The notes beneath the pieces were generated by a model. It had not been told where the DNA came from. It made no database searches and saw only the letters and a list, made by a program, of their open reading frames with translations. Below are positions 17,995 to 25,744 of a stretch of DNA of 64,000 nucleotides, in pieces. The position numbers and the translations under genes are program-made. The first letter of the stretch is position 1; each line of letters begins with the position of its first letter. This DNA comes from Streptomyces mangrovi (GTDB taxonomy: Bacteria > Actinomycetota > Actinomycetes > Streptomycetales > Streptomycetaceae): the NCBI RefSeq assembly GCF_900114215.1, contig NZ_FOSG01000004.1, forward strand, positions 355,493 through 419,492. Direction: 5' to 3'.

Positions 17995-19139
17995 CGGTCC
18001 TCCGGGGATCGACGGGCTTCGGCCGCCCGGACGGCGAGGGAGCGCCAGCCGGGCAGGGCCGCGCCCCGGTCCACACGGGCGCGCTGGACGGTGGGGCGGT
18101 GAGGGGCGAGCGAGGCGAGGGTGTCGTCGAGCTGGGCGCGGGCCAGGCGCGCACCGGGGCAGGTGTGGGGGCCGGTACCGAAGACGAGCCGGGCCAGGGC
18201 GGGCGGGGCCGGGCGGTGGACGTCCGGTGGCTGGTCGTGGGCCCGTGCGGCGTGCCGGGCCACCAGGATCAGACGGTCCCCGGCCCGCACCGGGCAGCCG
18301 TCCAGCTCGGCGTCGGCCGCCGCCACGCGGGGCAGCAGCGGTGAGGGGGCGGTCACCCGCAACAGCTCGCCCACCAGCGTCGGACGCAGCCGGTCGTCGG
18401 CGGCCTGTTCCCACAGCCCCGCGTCGGCGCACCAGGCGGCGGCCCGCGGGAGGGCCGCGACAGTGGTGTTGACGGCGGCGACCGCGAGCATGGCCCGCAG
18501 GGCCGGCTCCGCCGCTTCGCCGTGGGCAGGGGCGAGCAGACCCTCCAGCCGCGCGGCCGCCGCGGCGGCCGCGCGTGCGCTGCCCGGTCTCCGTGGGCCG
18601 GGCAGGTGGTCGCGCACCGCGGCGGCTGCCGCGGCGGACGCCGCCACGGCGATCTCCTCCGGTTCGCCGGTGGTGCGCAGCAGCGCGCGGACGGTGGCGC
18701 CGGCCACTTCGCGGGCCAACGGCACGAGGTCGACGTCGCGGCCCGCCCCGAGCGGGGCGAGCCGACGGGCCAGGACGTCCCGCCACACCGGGCGCAGGCG
18801 CTCCACCCCGGCCGCGCCGAGCTCCTCGGCGAGCGCGCGCCGGCCGGCGCGGTGGCCGGCGCCCTCCTGGTCGAACAGCGTGCCGCCGCAGGACAGTTCG
18901 CGGGCGGCGCCCCCGGTGGTGCCGGCCGCGGTGCGGTCCAGCGGGAGGCGGGTGAGGGCCTGCCGGTAGGGCTCGGTGCCGTGTACCAGTACCGCGCCGC
19001 CGATACGGGTGACCGCGCGGCGGCGGGCGGCGGCGAGGAGGGCGAACAGCACGGGATGGGAGCGGGTGTAGACGCGCCGGTCGCGGCGCCGGGCGGTACG
19101 GAGGGAGGACGCGGTGGGGGTGGCGGGGACCGTGGTCAT
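17991..19139 (-). CDS. Cytochrome P450
   Basis: A 382-residue P450 monooxygenase. The heme-thiolate loop is FGTGPHTCPGARLA (Cys327), and the ExxR motif is Glu258-Arg261 (GELLR). In the I-helix the usual acidic residue before the oxygen-activating threonine is replaced by asparagine (AVNTTVA, Asn224). This is uncommon and could alter proton delivery or favour peroxygenase-like chemistry. Ferredoxin and reductase partners are not adjacent. The ATG and the stop both overlap neighbouring operon genes by four bases. A role in hydroxylating or tailoring the long-chain product of the operon is inferred. Confidence 0.88.
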   Translation of the reverse strand: MTTVPATPTASSLRTARRRDRRVYTRSHPVLFALLAAARRRAVTRIGGAVLVHGTEPYRQALTRLPLDRTAAGTTGGAARELSCGGTLFDQEGAGHRAGRRALAEELGAAGVERLRPVWRDVLARRLAPLGAGRDVDLVPLAREVAGATVRALLRTTGEPEEIAVAASAAAAAAVRDHLPGPRRPGSARAAAAAAARLEGLLAPAHGEAAEPALRAMLAVAAVNTTVAALPRAAAWCADAGLWEQAADDRLRPTLVGELLRVTAPSPLLPRVAAADAELDGCPVRAGDRLILVARHAARAHDQPPDVHRPAPPALARLVFGTGPHTCPGARLARAQLDDTLASLAPHRPTVQRARVDRGAALPGWRSLAVRAAEARRSPEDR

Positions 19140-19381
19140 CCGGCGTGCACCTGCTTCGGGTCGGCGGGGCGGCAGCGGTGGTCCCGGCGCCACAGGGGCG
19201 TCCGGCGGGCGCCCCGGGCCCGTGGCCGGCGCGGGCTGCTGTGCACCACCATTCGCTCGGACCGGGCGATCCGGTCGCTGCGCTCGCGCGCCCGTCCGAG
19301 GAGGACGACCTCCTCGGACGGCCCCTCCAGCGGGGTGCGGGAGCGCCCCCACAGCGCGGGCGTGCTGCCGGGCGCGGTCAT
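19136..19381 (-). CDS. 81-residue basic protein embedded in the Ole-like operon
   Basis: A short frame whose ATG overlaps the AMP-ligase stop by four bases and whose stop overlaps the P450 start by four bases. This exact telescoping, matching all other junctions in the operon, is the main evidence that it is translated. The product is arginine-rich (about 20%), with an EEVVLLGRARERSDRIARSE helical stretch and no cysteines except one near the C-terminus. There is no signal peptide or known domain. I do not recognise it; it could be an adaptor, a small RNA-binding-like protein or a translational bridge. Confidence 0.6.
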   Translation of the reverse strand: MTAPGSTPALWGRSRTPLEGPSEEVVLLGRARERSDRIARSERMVVHSSPRRPRARGARRTPLWRRDHRCRPADPKQVHAG

Positions 19382-20853
19382 GGCCGCCTCCGTGCCGCGA
19401 GGCTCCGGGCGGCGAGCCGTGCGGTGGCGGCGCGGTCGGGCTTCAGGGAGCGGCCGGACAGCGGGATGCCGGCGAAGAGCACCGCGTCCGGCCGGGCGGA
19501 ACCCATGCGCTCCAGCGGTCCGTCCAGAGCCGCCCGCAGCGTGTCGTGGTCCGCCCCGGCGTCCGGCTGGACGACGGCGACCAGACGCTCGTCGCCGTCA
19601 CCGGCCGGCACGCCCACGAGCAGGGCGAGTTCGACGCCCGGTACGTGCAGCGCCGGCTCGTACAGCCCCGGGTAGATGTTCTCCGCGCCCCGCAGGACCA
19701 TGTCCTTGCGCCGGCCCTCCAGCACGATCCTGCCGCCGTCGAGACGTGCCCGGTCGCCGGTGGCGACCCAGGGGTCCGGCTCCCCGCCCAGGTAGCGGTC
19801 CCGGGCGGCGGGGCCGGACAGCAGCAGCTCCCCGGAGGCGTCGGTCCTGGCCGCCACTCCGGGAAGCGGGGCGCCGACCAGGTCCCCCTCACCGGTGAAG
19901 CCGGCCTTGTCGGCCTGTTCGACCGCCGCGGCGGGGAACAGTTCGGTCAGCGCGTAGACGCCCCACGCCTCCGTAGCCCCCGCGCGCTTGACGCGGGTGA
20001 GCAGCCCGGCGCTCGCGGGAGCCGATCCGGTCCACACCCGCCCGGTGAACCGGCCGCCCTCCGCGAGCAGCCGCCTTGTCTGCGGCGGCGTCAGATAGAT
20101 GGCCTGCGGGGCGAGACGGCGCAGCTGACGGGAGAGCACGCGCGCGGAACGGGCGGGCAGCGCGACCGGTGCTCCGCTCGCCAGGGACGGCACGAGGACG
20201 AAGAAGGTCCCGCCGAGAACGGGCCGCCCGGCCTCGGGCCGGACCAGCTCGGCCACCGCAGTCATGCCGGCGGCGAGCGAGGAACGGGTGTGCACCACCG
20301 CGCGGGGCCGGGAGGTGGTGCCCGAGGTGAACACGATGACCGCGTCGCCGTCACCGTCCACCGGGGGCGGCAACGCGGTCCGCACTCCGGTGTCCAGGGC
20401 GGGGGCGCAGCCGGGCAGCCGTGGCCCGACGGTGGCCACCGGTCCCAGCTCCGCGAGGTCCGGCAGGGCCAGGTGGGCCCGGCGGGCGAGCGGCCGGGCC
20501 CAGCCGGCGACCGCCTGGGCGGCGGCGTCGGCCAGGACGATGTCGGGACGGGCCAGGGCGAGACGGGCGCGCAGCACGTCCGGCCCGGCTCCCGGGTCGA
20601 GCACCGCGGCCCGGGCGCCGAGGCGGTGCACGGCGAGCATCACGGCCAGAGCCCGGGGCCCCGGCCGTACGGCGACGCCGACGGTGCCGCCGCGTGCGAC
20701 GCCCCGCGCGTGCAGGGCGGCGGCGCAGCGGTCGGCGAGGTCGGCCAGGTCTCCGCACGTGACCCCGGTGCGTACGGCGCCGCTGCGGGTGGTGCCGAGG
20801 ACGGCGGGCCGGCCGGGGTGGCGCCGCAGGGCGCCGGCGAGAGCGTCGAGCAT
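19378..20853 (-). CDS. AMP-dependent ligase / beta-lactone synthetase-like (OleC-like)
   Basis: A 491-residue ANL-superfamily enzyme. Core motifs are present: the phosphate loop FTSGTTSRPRAVVHT, YALTELFP, TGDRARLDGGRIVLEGRRKD, and a C-terminal lysine in SGRSLKPDRAA. ANL enzymes activate carboxylates as adenylates; OleC relatives activate the carboxyl of a beta-hydroxyacid, which then closes to a beta-lactone. The neighbouring OleA-like and OleD-like genes favour that role over ordinary acyl-CoA synthesis, but the two cannot be separated by reading alone. The ATG overlaps the glycosyltransferase TGA by one base. Confidence 0.85.
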   Translation of the reverse strand: MLDALAGALRRHPGRPAVLGTTRSGAVRTGVTCGDLADLADRCAAALHARGVARGGTVGVAVRPGPRALAVMLAVHRLGARAAVLDPGAGPDVLRARLALARPDIVLADAAAQAVAGWARPLARRAHLALPDLAELGPVATVGPRLPGCAPALDTGVRTALPPPVDGDGDAVIVFTSGTTSRPRAVVHTRSSLAAGMTAVAELVRPEAGRPVLGGTFFVLVPSLASGAPVALPARSARVLSRQLRRLAPQAIYLTPPQTRRLLAEGGRFTGRVWTGSAPASAGLLTRVKRAGATEAWGVYALTELFPAAAVEQADKAGFTGEGDLVGAPLPGVAARTDASGELLLSGPAARDRYLGGEPDPWVATGDRARLDGGRIVLEGRRKDMVLRGAENIYPGLYEPALHVPGVELALLVGVPAGDGDERLVAVVQPDAGADHDTLRAALDGPLERMGSARPDAVLFAGIPLSGRSLKPDRAATARLAARSLAARRRP

Positions 20854-21593
20854 CAGCGCGGGTCCTCCCCGTGACGGCCCGGGCCCTTGTCGAGGTACCA
20901 GCGGGCGGTGCCGACGAGGCCGTAGGCGCGCAGCCGGCGGGTGGAGTTCTCCACGACCATGTCGCGGGCGTGGACGATGGCGGTGGTGCGGCGGCGCACC
21001 CGGTTGAGGAAGAGCCGGTCGGTGGGGGAGGGGCGGCGCGGCATCCCGCCGACCGCCTCGTACAGCGCGGCGGTGATGGCCATGTTGTTGCCCGCGTGCA
21101 TCCGGTAGGGGGCGAGATAGCCGTGGCGGCGGCGGTGGGCCGGGCGGACGCGGCCGAAGAGGGCGGCGACGCGGACCAGCACACGGAAGACGGCCCGCCC
21201 CAGCGGTCCGTGCTCGTCGCGGCGTGCGTCGACGCGTCCGCACACCAGGCCCGCGCCGCACCGCAGGGCGCCGCGGGCGCCCGCCGTCCAGCCGGGCCGC
21301 GGCAGGCAGTCGGCGTCGGTGCGGGCCAGCAGCGTGGCGCCGTGTCCGATCGCGTACCGGAAGCCGGTGTCCACCGCGCAGCCCACGCCCTTCTCCGGCT
21401 CGCCGATGACGTGTACCGGAAAGGGGGCCCGGCGGGCGAAGTCGCGGGCGAGGGCCGCGGTGTTGTCGGTGGAGGCGTTGTCCACGACGACGAGGGTGAA
21501 GTCGCGGTCGCGCTGGGCCGCGAGCGCCTCCAGGGTGGCGCCGATGCGTGCGGCCTCCTGGTGCGCGGGCACGATCACCCACAGGACGCTCAT
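20853..21593 (-). CDS. Family 2 glycosyltransferase
   Basis: A 246-residue GT-A fold glycosyltransferase. The N-terminal strand WVIVPAHQEAARIGATLEAL, the VVVDNASTDNTAAL nucleotide-sugar segment and the DTDADCLPRPGW-like DxD region (TDADC) are typical of GT2. No membrane helices are evident, so it is probably soluble or peripheral. It starts four bases before the KASIII stop and ends against the AMP-ligase start. Its presence suggests that the operon product, or an acceptor used with it, is glycosylated; donor and acceptor are unknown. Confidence 0.85.
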   Translation of the reverse strand: MSVLWVIVPAHQEAARIGATLEALAAQRDRDFTLVVVDNASTDNTAALARDFARRAPFPVHVIGEPEKGVGCAVDTGFRYAIGHGATLLARTDADCLPRPGWTAGARGALRCGAGLVCGRVDARRDEHGPLGRAVFRVLVRVAALFGRVRPAHRRRHGYLAPYRMHAGNNMAITAALYEAVGGMPRRPSPTDRLFLNRVRRRTTAIVHARDMVVENSTRRLRAYGLVGTARWYLDKGPGRHGEDPR

Positions 21594-22621
21594 GCCTTCT
21601 CCCAGACCATCGTCATGATGCTGACGCCGCCGCCCAGGCCCACGAACAGGACCCGGTCGCCAGGACGCAGATGCTCGTGGACGCGGTCGAGCTGCACGCC
21701 GAGGGTGGCGCTCGCCATGTTGCCGAGTTCGGGGACCGTGACGACGAGCCGGTCCCGGGGGACGCCGGTGAGCTCCACGAACCGCTCCAGGTACGGCACG
21801 GTGACCTGATGCACCAGGATGTGCCGGAAGTCCTCCCACGCCAGTGAGGTGCGCTGCCGCATCCGGTCGAGCACCGATGTGCCGACCTTCTCGAAGACCT
21901 CGCGCAGCTCGCCGCCGTCCCCGCGGAAGTAGGTGTGCTCGTCCCCGCGGGGGTGGCGCGAACCGCCGCCGAAGATGCCGCCGACCGACCAGTGCTCGGA
22001 GTGCGTCTCGGTGTCCACGTCGAGGATGCCGCCCCGGTCCACGGCCTCCAGGACGACCGCGGCCCCCGCGTCGCCGAAGGTGTAGCCCGCGAAGCCGTCC
22101 CGGAGCTGGCCGGAGTCGGAGGGGGCGTGCCGCACGGCACGGCTGGGGGTCTCCCCGGTGACGACCAGGGCGCGGCGGGCACGGCCGGCGAGGATCATCG
22201 CCCGTGCCGTGTCGATGCCGTTGACGAAGCTGTTGCACGCGTTCGTCACGTCCAGCGCGTGCGCCCGCGAACCCAGCTCGGCCTGGACGATGTGCGCGGT
22301 CGCCGGTTCGGCCACGTCCCGCGTGGCGGAGGCGAACACCAGCAGGTCCACGTCGTACGGAGCGAGTCCGGCCCGGCCCAGCGCCGTACGCGCCGCCCGT
22401 ACCGCGAGCGTCGAGGCGTACTCGTCCTCCGCGGCCGCCCGGCGCGAGGCGATGCCGGTGGTCCGTTCGAGCATGCGCGCCGGCAGGGACAGCCCGGAGG
22501 CCGTGGCGAGGCGTTCCTGCAGCTGCCGTGAGGTCACTTCGAGCTCCGGCAGGCAGGAGGCCACCGCGGTGATGCCCGCCCGGCGGCGCACCGGCTCGGG
22601 AGCAGCATGGTCTATGTGCAT
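21590..22621 (-). CDS. KASIII-family thiolase (OleA/FabH-like)
   Basis: A 343-residue condensing enzyme. The catalytic triad of the FabH/OleA group is visible: Cys129 in DVTNACNSFVNG, His271 in LVHQVTVPYLERF and Asn301 in ELGNMASAT. The TNAC context resembles OleA, which joins two acyl-CoAs head to head by a Claisen condensation, more than FabH, but that choice is inference. It is the first gene of a six-gene operon in which every junction overlaps. The 285-base upstream gap carries a possible operator and strong inverted repeats. Confidence 0.85.
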   Translation of the reverse strand: MHIDHAAPEPVRRRAGITAVASCLPELEVTSRQLQERLATASGLSLPARMLERTTGIASRRAAAEDEYASTLAVRAARTALGRAGLAPYDVDLLVFASATRDVAEPATAHIVQAELGSRAHALDVTNACNSFVNGIDTARAMILAGRARRALVVTGETPSRAVRHAPSDSGQLRDGFAGYTFGDAGAAVVLEAVDRGGILDVDTETHSEHWSVGGIFGGGSRHPRGDEHTYFRGDGGELREVFEKVGTSVLDRMRQRTSLAWEDFRHILVHQVTVPYLERFVELTGVPRDRLVVTVPELGNMASATLGVQLDRVHEHLRPGDRVLFVGLGGGVSIMTMVWEKA

Positions 22622-22656
22622 GGGCCGGACGCTACGAGCGAATCGGGACAGCCGCC

Positions 22657-22672
22657 TGAGTGCCGGTACTCA
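22657..22672. promoter_or_regulatory. Possible operator upstream of the Ole-like operon
   Basis: An inverted repeat TGAGT-GCCGGT-ACTCA lies 36 bases upstream of the KASIII start codon, in the position of a promoter-proximal operator. No regulator gene is adjacent. Assigned from symmetry and position only. Confidence 0.4.
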
Positions 22673-22697
22673 ACTGGAATAGGTGATCGGCCGGTCA

Positions 22698-22738
22698 CCG
22701 GCCTGCCCGGCCACGTGCACCGTGGCCGGGCAGGCCGG
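22698..22738. repeat. Perfect 18-base inverted repeat between divergent genes
   Basis: Arms 22698-22715 and 22721-22738 with a 5-base loop. It resembles a terminator but sits between two divergently transcribed genes, where no transcript should end. It may be an attenuator, a double-sided operator or a relic of a lost gene's 3' end. Confidence 0.65.
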
Positions 22739-22806
22739 CGGGAAACCGGCAGACCGCGGGCGTGTCCCGGTGTTTCACTGTGCCGGCCGATGTCACGCGC
22801 CCCGGC

Positions 22807-22856
22807 GCTCAGGGCTTAGGCGAAATCGCCCGGTGGCGGTCGCCTGAGCCCTGAGC
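22807..22856. repeat. Long imperfect inverted repeat upstream of the ankyrin/HEAT gene
   Basis: Arms of 17 bases (22807-22823 and 22840-22856) with one mismatch that would form a G-U pair in RNA; the 16-base interior can pair further. It ends about 50 bases before the start of the ankyrin/HEAT gene and could lie in its 5' leader. Confidence 0.6.
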
Positions 22857-22905
22857 GGTCGTAGGGGCAGCCGGGTACGGGGCGGGATCGTTCAGGAGGA
22901 GGGGC

Positions 22906-24273
22906 ATGGGAGCGGGGAAGCGGGATGTCCGGCTCGTCGCGGAGGTTCGTGCGGGGGACGCCGAGGCGGTACGGGCCCTGCTGGCGGCGGGCGCGGATCC
23001 GAACGCGGTGGACGAGACGGGACTGCCGGTGCTGTGCGCGGCGGTGGCGACGTTCGACGCGTCCGTGGCCGAGGCGCTCGTGGACGGCGGCGCGGATCCG
23101 GACCGGCCGCTGCCGGACGGCACCACCGCGCTGCTGCGGGCCGTCGAACTGGGCTCCCCGGCGCTCCTGTGGGCGGTGCTCGGCCCGGAGCCGCGGTCAC
23201 GGCTTCCCGAGGCCGCCCGGGGAGGACTCCTCACCATGGCCAGGAACTGGTACGACACCGGCGTGGCGGAGGAACTGCGGCGCAGAACCGGAGCCCGGGG
23301 GCCGGCCGAGACGGTACGGGTCCAGGATGACGAGTACAACCACGTCGACCAGGTGTCGCTCGGCGGCCTGACCGTCCGTGCCGGGCACGGCGCCGTCCTG
23401 ACATCGCTGGAGAGGGCTTTCCGCGTTCCGGCCCCCGCCGAGGAGTTGGTTGCCCGTGCTCTGCGGCAGCCGGACGAAAACCATGTGGACTACTCGGCCG
23501 CCCGCTTCGCCCTCGCCCGGCGCTCCGACGACAGGACATGGTCGGCCCTGGCCGCCCTCCGCCGCCACCCCGATCCGGCCCACCGTCTGTTCGCGGCCCG
23601 CGTCCTGTGGAGCTGTGACCCCCTCCTGGACGAAGTCCACCCCTACGGAAGGAGGAGAGGCGAACTGTGCGCCGCCTGGGCGCTGGAGGAGCCGGATGAC
23701 GAGGTGCTCGCCGAGGTGCTGGACACGTTCGGCAACTGCGAGCATCCGGACATGGAGGCCGTCGGGCTCCGCCATGCCGCCCATCGCGACCCCCGGGTAC
23801 GCCGGCAGGTGCCCGATCTGCTGTGCGCCGAAGGCGTGCCCCTCATCTCCGAGGGGGAGGACGCGCTGCTCACCCTCGCGCACGACCCGGACCCCCTGGT
23901 ACGCGCCGCCGTGCACACCGTCTGCAGGGGGATGCCCGGCCTCACGTCCCGGATGAGCCGGGAGCTCGTCGCGGCCACCCGGGACCCGCACGTCACCGTG
24001 CGGAGCGTCGCGGCGGAGACCCTGGCTGCCTCGAGTGACCACAGCCCGGTCGCCACCGCCGCCCTGTGGGCCCTGCTCGACGAGGAGCACCAGCTGATCC
24101 GGCTGGAGGCCGCCTACGGGCTGGCCCGGCGCGACGACCCCCGCACAGGGGAGGCGTTCGACCGGGTAGGGCCGCTCGGCCCCGGCTTCGAGCACGACCA
24201 CCGGCTCCATGCGCTGCGGGAACGGCGGTGGCACGAGGAGGAAGCCGCCCGCAAGGGCACCGGGGCTCCCTGA
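22906..24273 (+). CDS. Ankyrin/HEAT-repeat protein
   Basis: A 455-residue solenoid protein. Residues ~5-95 form ankyrin repeats (GDAEAVRALLAAGADPNAVDETG, then LVDGGADPDRPLPDGTTAL). From about residue 190 onward HEAT-like helical pairs predominate (HPDPAHRLFAARVLW, DPDPLVRAAVHTVC, DPHVTVRSVAAETLA, ALLDEEHQLIRLEAAYGLARRDDP). Such proteins are scaffolds for protein-protein contacts; no catalytic motif is present. There is no signal peptide, so it is probably cytoplasmic. AGGAGGAGG precedes the ATG. The partner is unknown. Confidence 0.85.
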   Translation: MGAGKRDVRLVAEVRAGDAEAVRALLAAGADPNAVDETGLPVLCAAVATFDASVAEALVDGGADPDRPLPDGTTALLRAVELGSPALLWAVLGPEPRSRLPEAARGGLLTMARNWYDTGVAEELRRRTGARGPAETVRVQDDEYNHVDQVSLGGLTVRAGHGAVLTSLERAFRVPAPAEELVARALRQPDENHVDYSAARFALARRSDDRTWSALAALRRHPDPAHRLFAARVLWSCDPLLDEVHPYGRRRGELCAAWALEEPDDEVLAEVLDTFGNCEHPDMEAVGLRHAAHRDPRVRRQVPDLLCAEGVPLISEGEDALLTLAHDPDPLVRAAVHTVCRGMPGLTSRMSRELVAATRDPHVTVRSVAAETLAASSDHSPVATAALWALLDEEHQLIRLEAAYGLARRDDPRTGEAFDRVGPLGPGFEHDHRLHALRERRWHEEEAARKGTGAP

Positions 24274-24487
24274 GAGGCGCTGACACGGTTCGAGTACTCG
24301 CAAGGAGCGGGCTACGGACCGTTCTGTCGTCGCTGAGGTCAGCGCTCCTTCCTTCCGACAGCCTGTCGCGCCGGCATCGGTCCCAGGCGCGCGGCCGTAC
24401 GGCGAGCACCGGACCGATAACCGGTTGCCGCCTGCTGCCGGGGCCACCAGGGTGGTGCCTTCGTGTGCCGAAACGAAGGAGGGCCTG

Positions 24488-25492
24488 ATGGCAGAGGACG
24501 CTTCGGCCGGGACGGGGCTGTGGGCGATGGCGGACCTGGTGACGCCGATGGCGTTACGCGTGGCGGCGACCCTGCGGCTCGCCGACCACATCACGGCGGG
24601 ACTGCGGACGGCACCGGAACTGGCCGCCGCCACGGACAGCGACACCGACGCGCTCGACCGGACGATGCGCCACCTCGTCTCTGTGGGCGTGCTCGGGCAG
24701 GACTCCTCGGGCGGCTACACCCTGACGGCACGGGGCCGGGAACTGCGCGGCGACCACCCGTCCGGCCTCCGTGGCGTGCTGGACCTCGATGGCGCCCTCG
24801 GCCGCGCCGATCTGGCGTTCGTCCGGCTGCCGCACAGCGTGCGCACCGGCGAAGCCGCCTTCCCCGCGCAGTTCGGCAAGCGCTTCTGGGAGGACCTGGC
24901 GGAAAACCCCGCGCTTACCGCCTCCTACGACGCCCAGATGGGCACCGACGTGGCCGCCTGGGCCGAGGACATCCTTCCCGCCTACGACTGGGAATCGCTG
25001 GGCAGGGTGGTCGACGTCGGCGGCGGCAACGGCACGCTGCTCACGGCCCTGCTGCGCGCGTACCCCGCACTGCGGGGCACCGTCCTCGACCAACCCGACA
25101 CCGCGGCGGCCGCCCGCGAAACCCTGGCGGCGGCCGGTCTGACCGACCGGGGCGATGCCGTACCCGGCGACTTCTTCGAGACCCTGCCACCGGGCGCCGG
25201 AGGCTACCTGCTGTGCGCGATCCTCCATGACTGGGACGACGATGCGGCTCGCGCCATCCTGCGGCGCTGCGGGGAGGCGGCGGGAGAGCACGGCCGTGTC
25301 TTCGTCATCGAGATGACCGGCCCCGACGGCGTGTCACCCGATACCGGGATGGACCTGCGGATGCTCGCCTACTTCGGCGGCCGGGAGCGCGGTGTCGGTG
25401 AACTTACCGCACTCGCCGCCCACGCGGGTCTGCGCACCGTGGCGGTACACCACGCCGGCCGCCTGGCCATCATCGAACTCACCACTGGCTGA
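24488..25492 (+). CDS. O-methyltransferase, plant-COMT-like family (Methyltransf_2)
   Basis: A 334-residue SAM-dependent O-methyltransferase with an N-terminal winged-helix dimerisation domain (MALRVAATLRLADHI, ELAAATDSDTDALDRTMRHLVSVGVL) and a C-terminal Rossmann domain: VVDVGGGNGTLL, VLDQPDTAAAAR, PGDFFETLPPG. The general-base histidine is in AILHDWDDDAAR. Enzymes of this class methylate phenolic hydroxyls of polyketides and related metabolites. The gene contains a TTA leucine codon (24554-24556), so its translation may depend on the bldA tRNA, as for many Streptomyces secondary metabolism genes. The ATG has GGAGG 6 bases upstream. No other pathway gene is adjacent. Confidence 0.88.
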   Translation: MAEDASAGTGLWAMADLVTPMALRVAATLRLADHITAGLRTAPELAAATDSDTDALDRTMRHLVSVGVLGQDSSGGYTLTARGRELRGDHPSGLRGVLDLDGALGRADLAFVRLPHSVRTGEAAFPAQFGKRFWEDLAENPALTASYDAQMGTDVAAWAEDILPAYDWESLGRVVDVGGGNGTLLTALLRAYPALRGTVLDQPDTAAAARETLAAAGLTDRGDAVPGDFFETLPPGAGGYLLCAILHDWDDDAARAILRRCGEAAGEHGRVFVIEMTGPDGVSPDTGMDLRMLAYFGGRERGVGELTALAAHAGLRTVAVHHAGRLAIIELTTG

Positions 25493-25744
25493 ACGCCACT
25501 CGGGGATCGGGGACAGGAACCGACCGCGAGGGGGCAGGGGTGCCCGACCGCCTGGACAGCAGCCACGGGCCCGGCCCCGAGTGGGACGCCGGTCACGTCG
25601 CGTTCCTCCCGGCCCTTGTGCTCCTCGGCGACCCGTTCGGCCGACTCGCCGTTTCCGGCACGGGCCGGCGGGGTCGGCCTGGCCGTTCCCGCGTGGCGGG
25701 CCGTCCGCGGAGGAGCCGGGCCAGGCGGGCAGTTCGTCCGGGGG

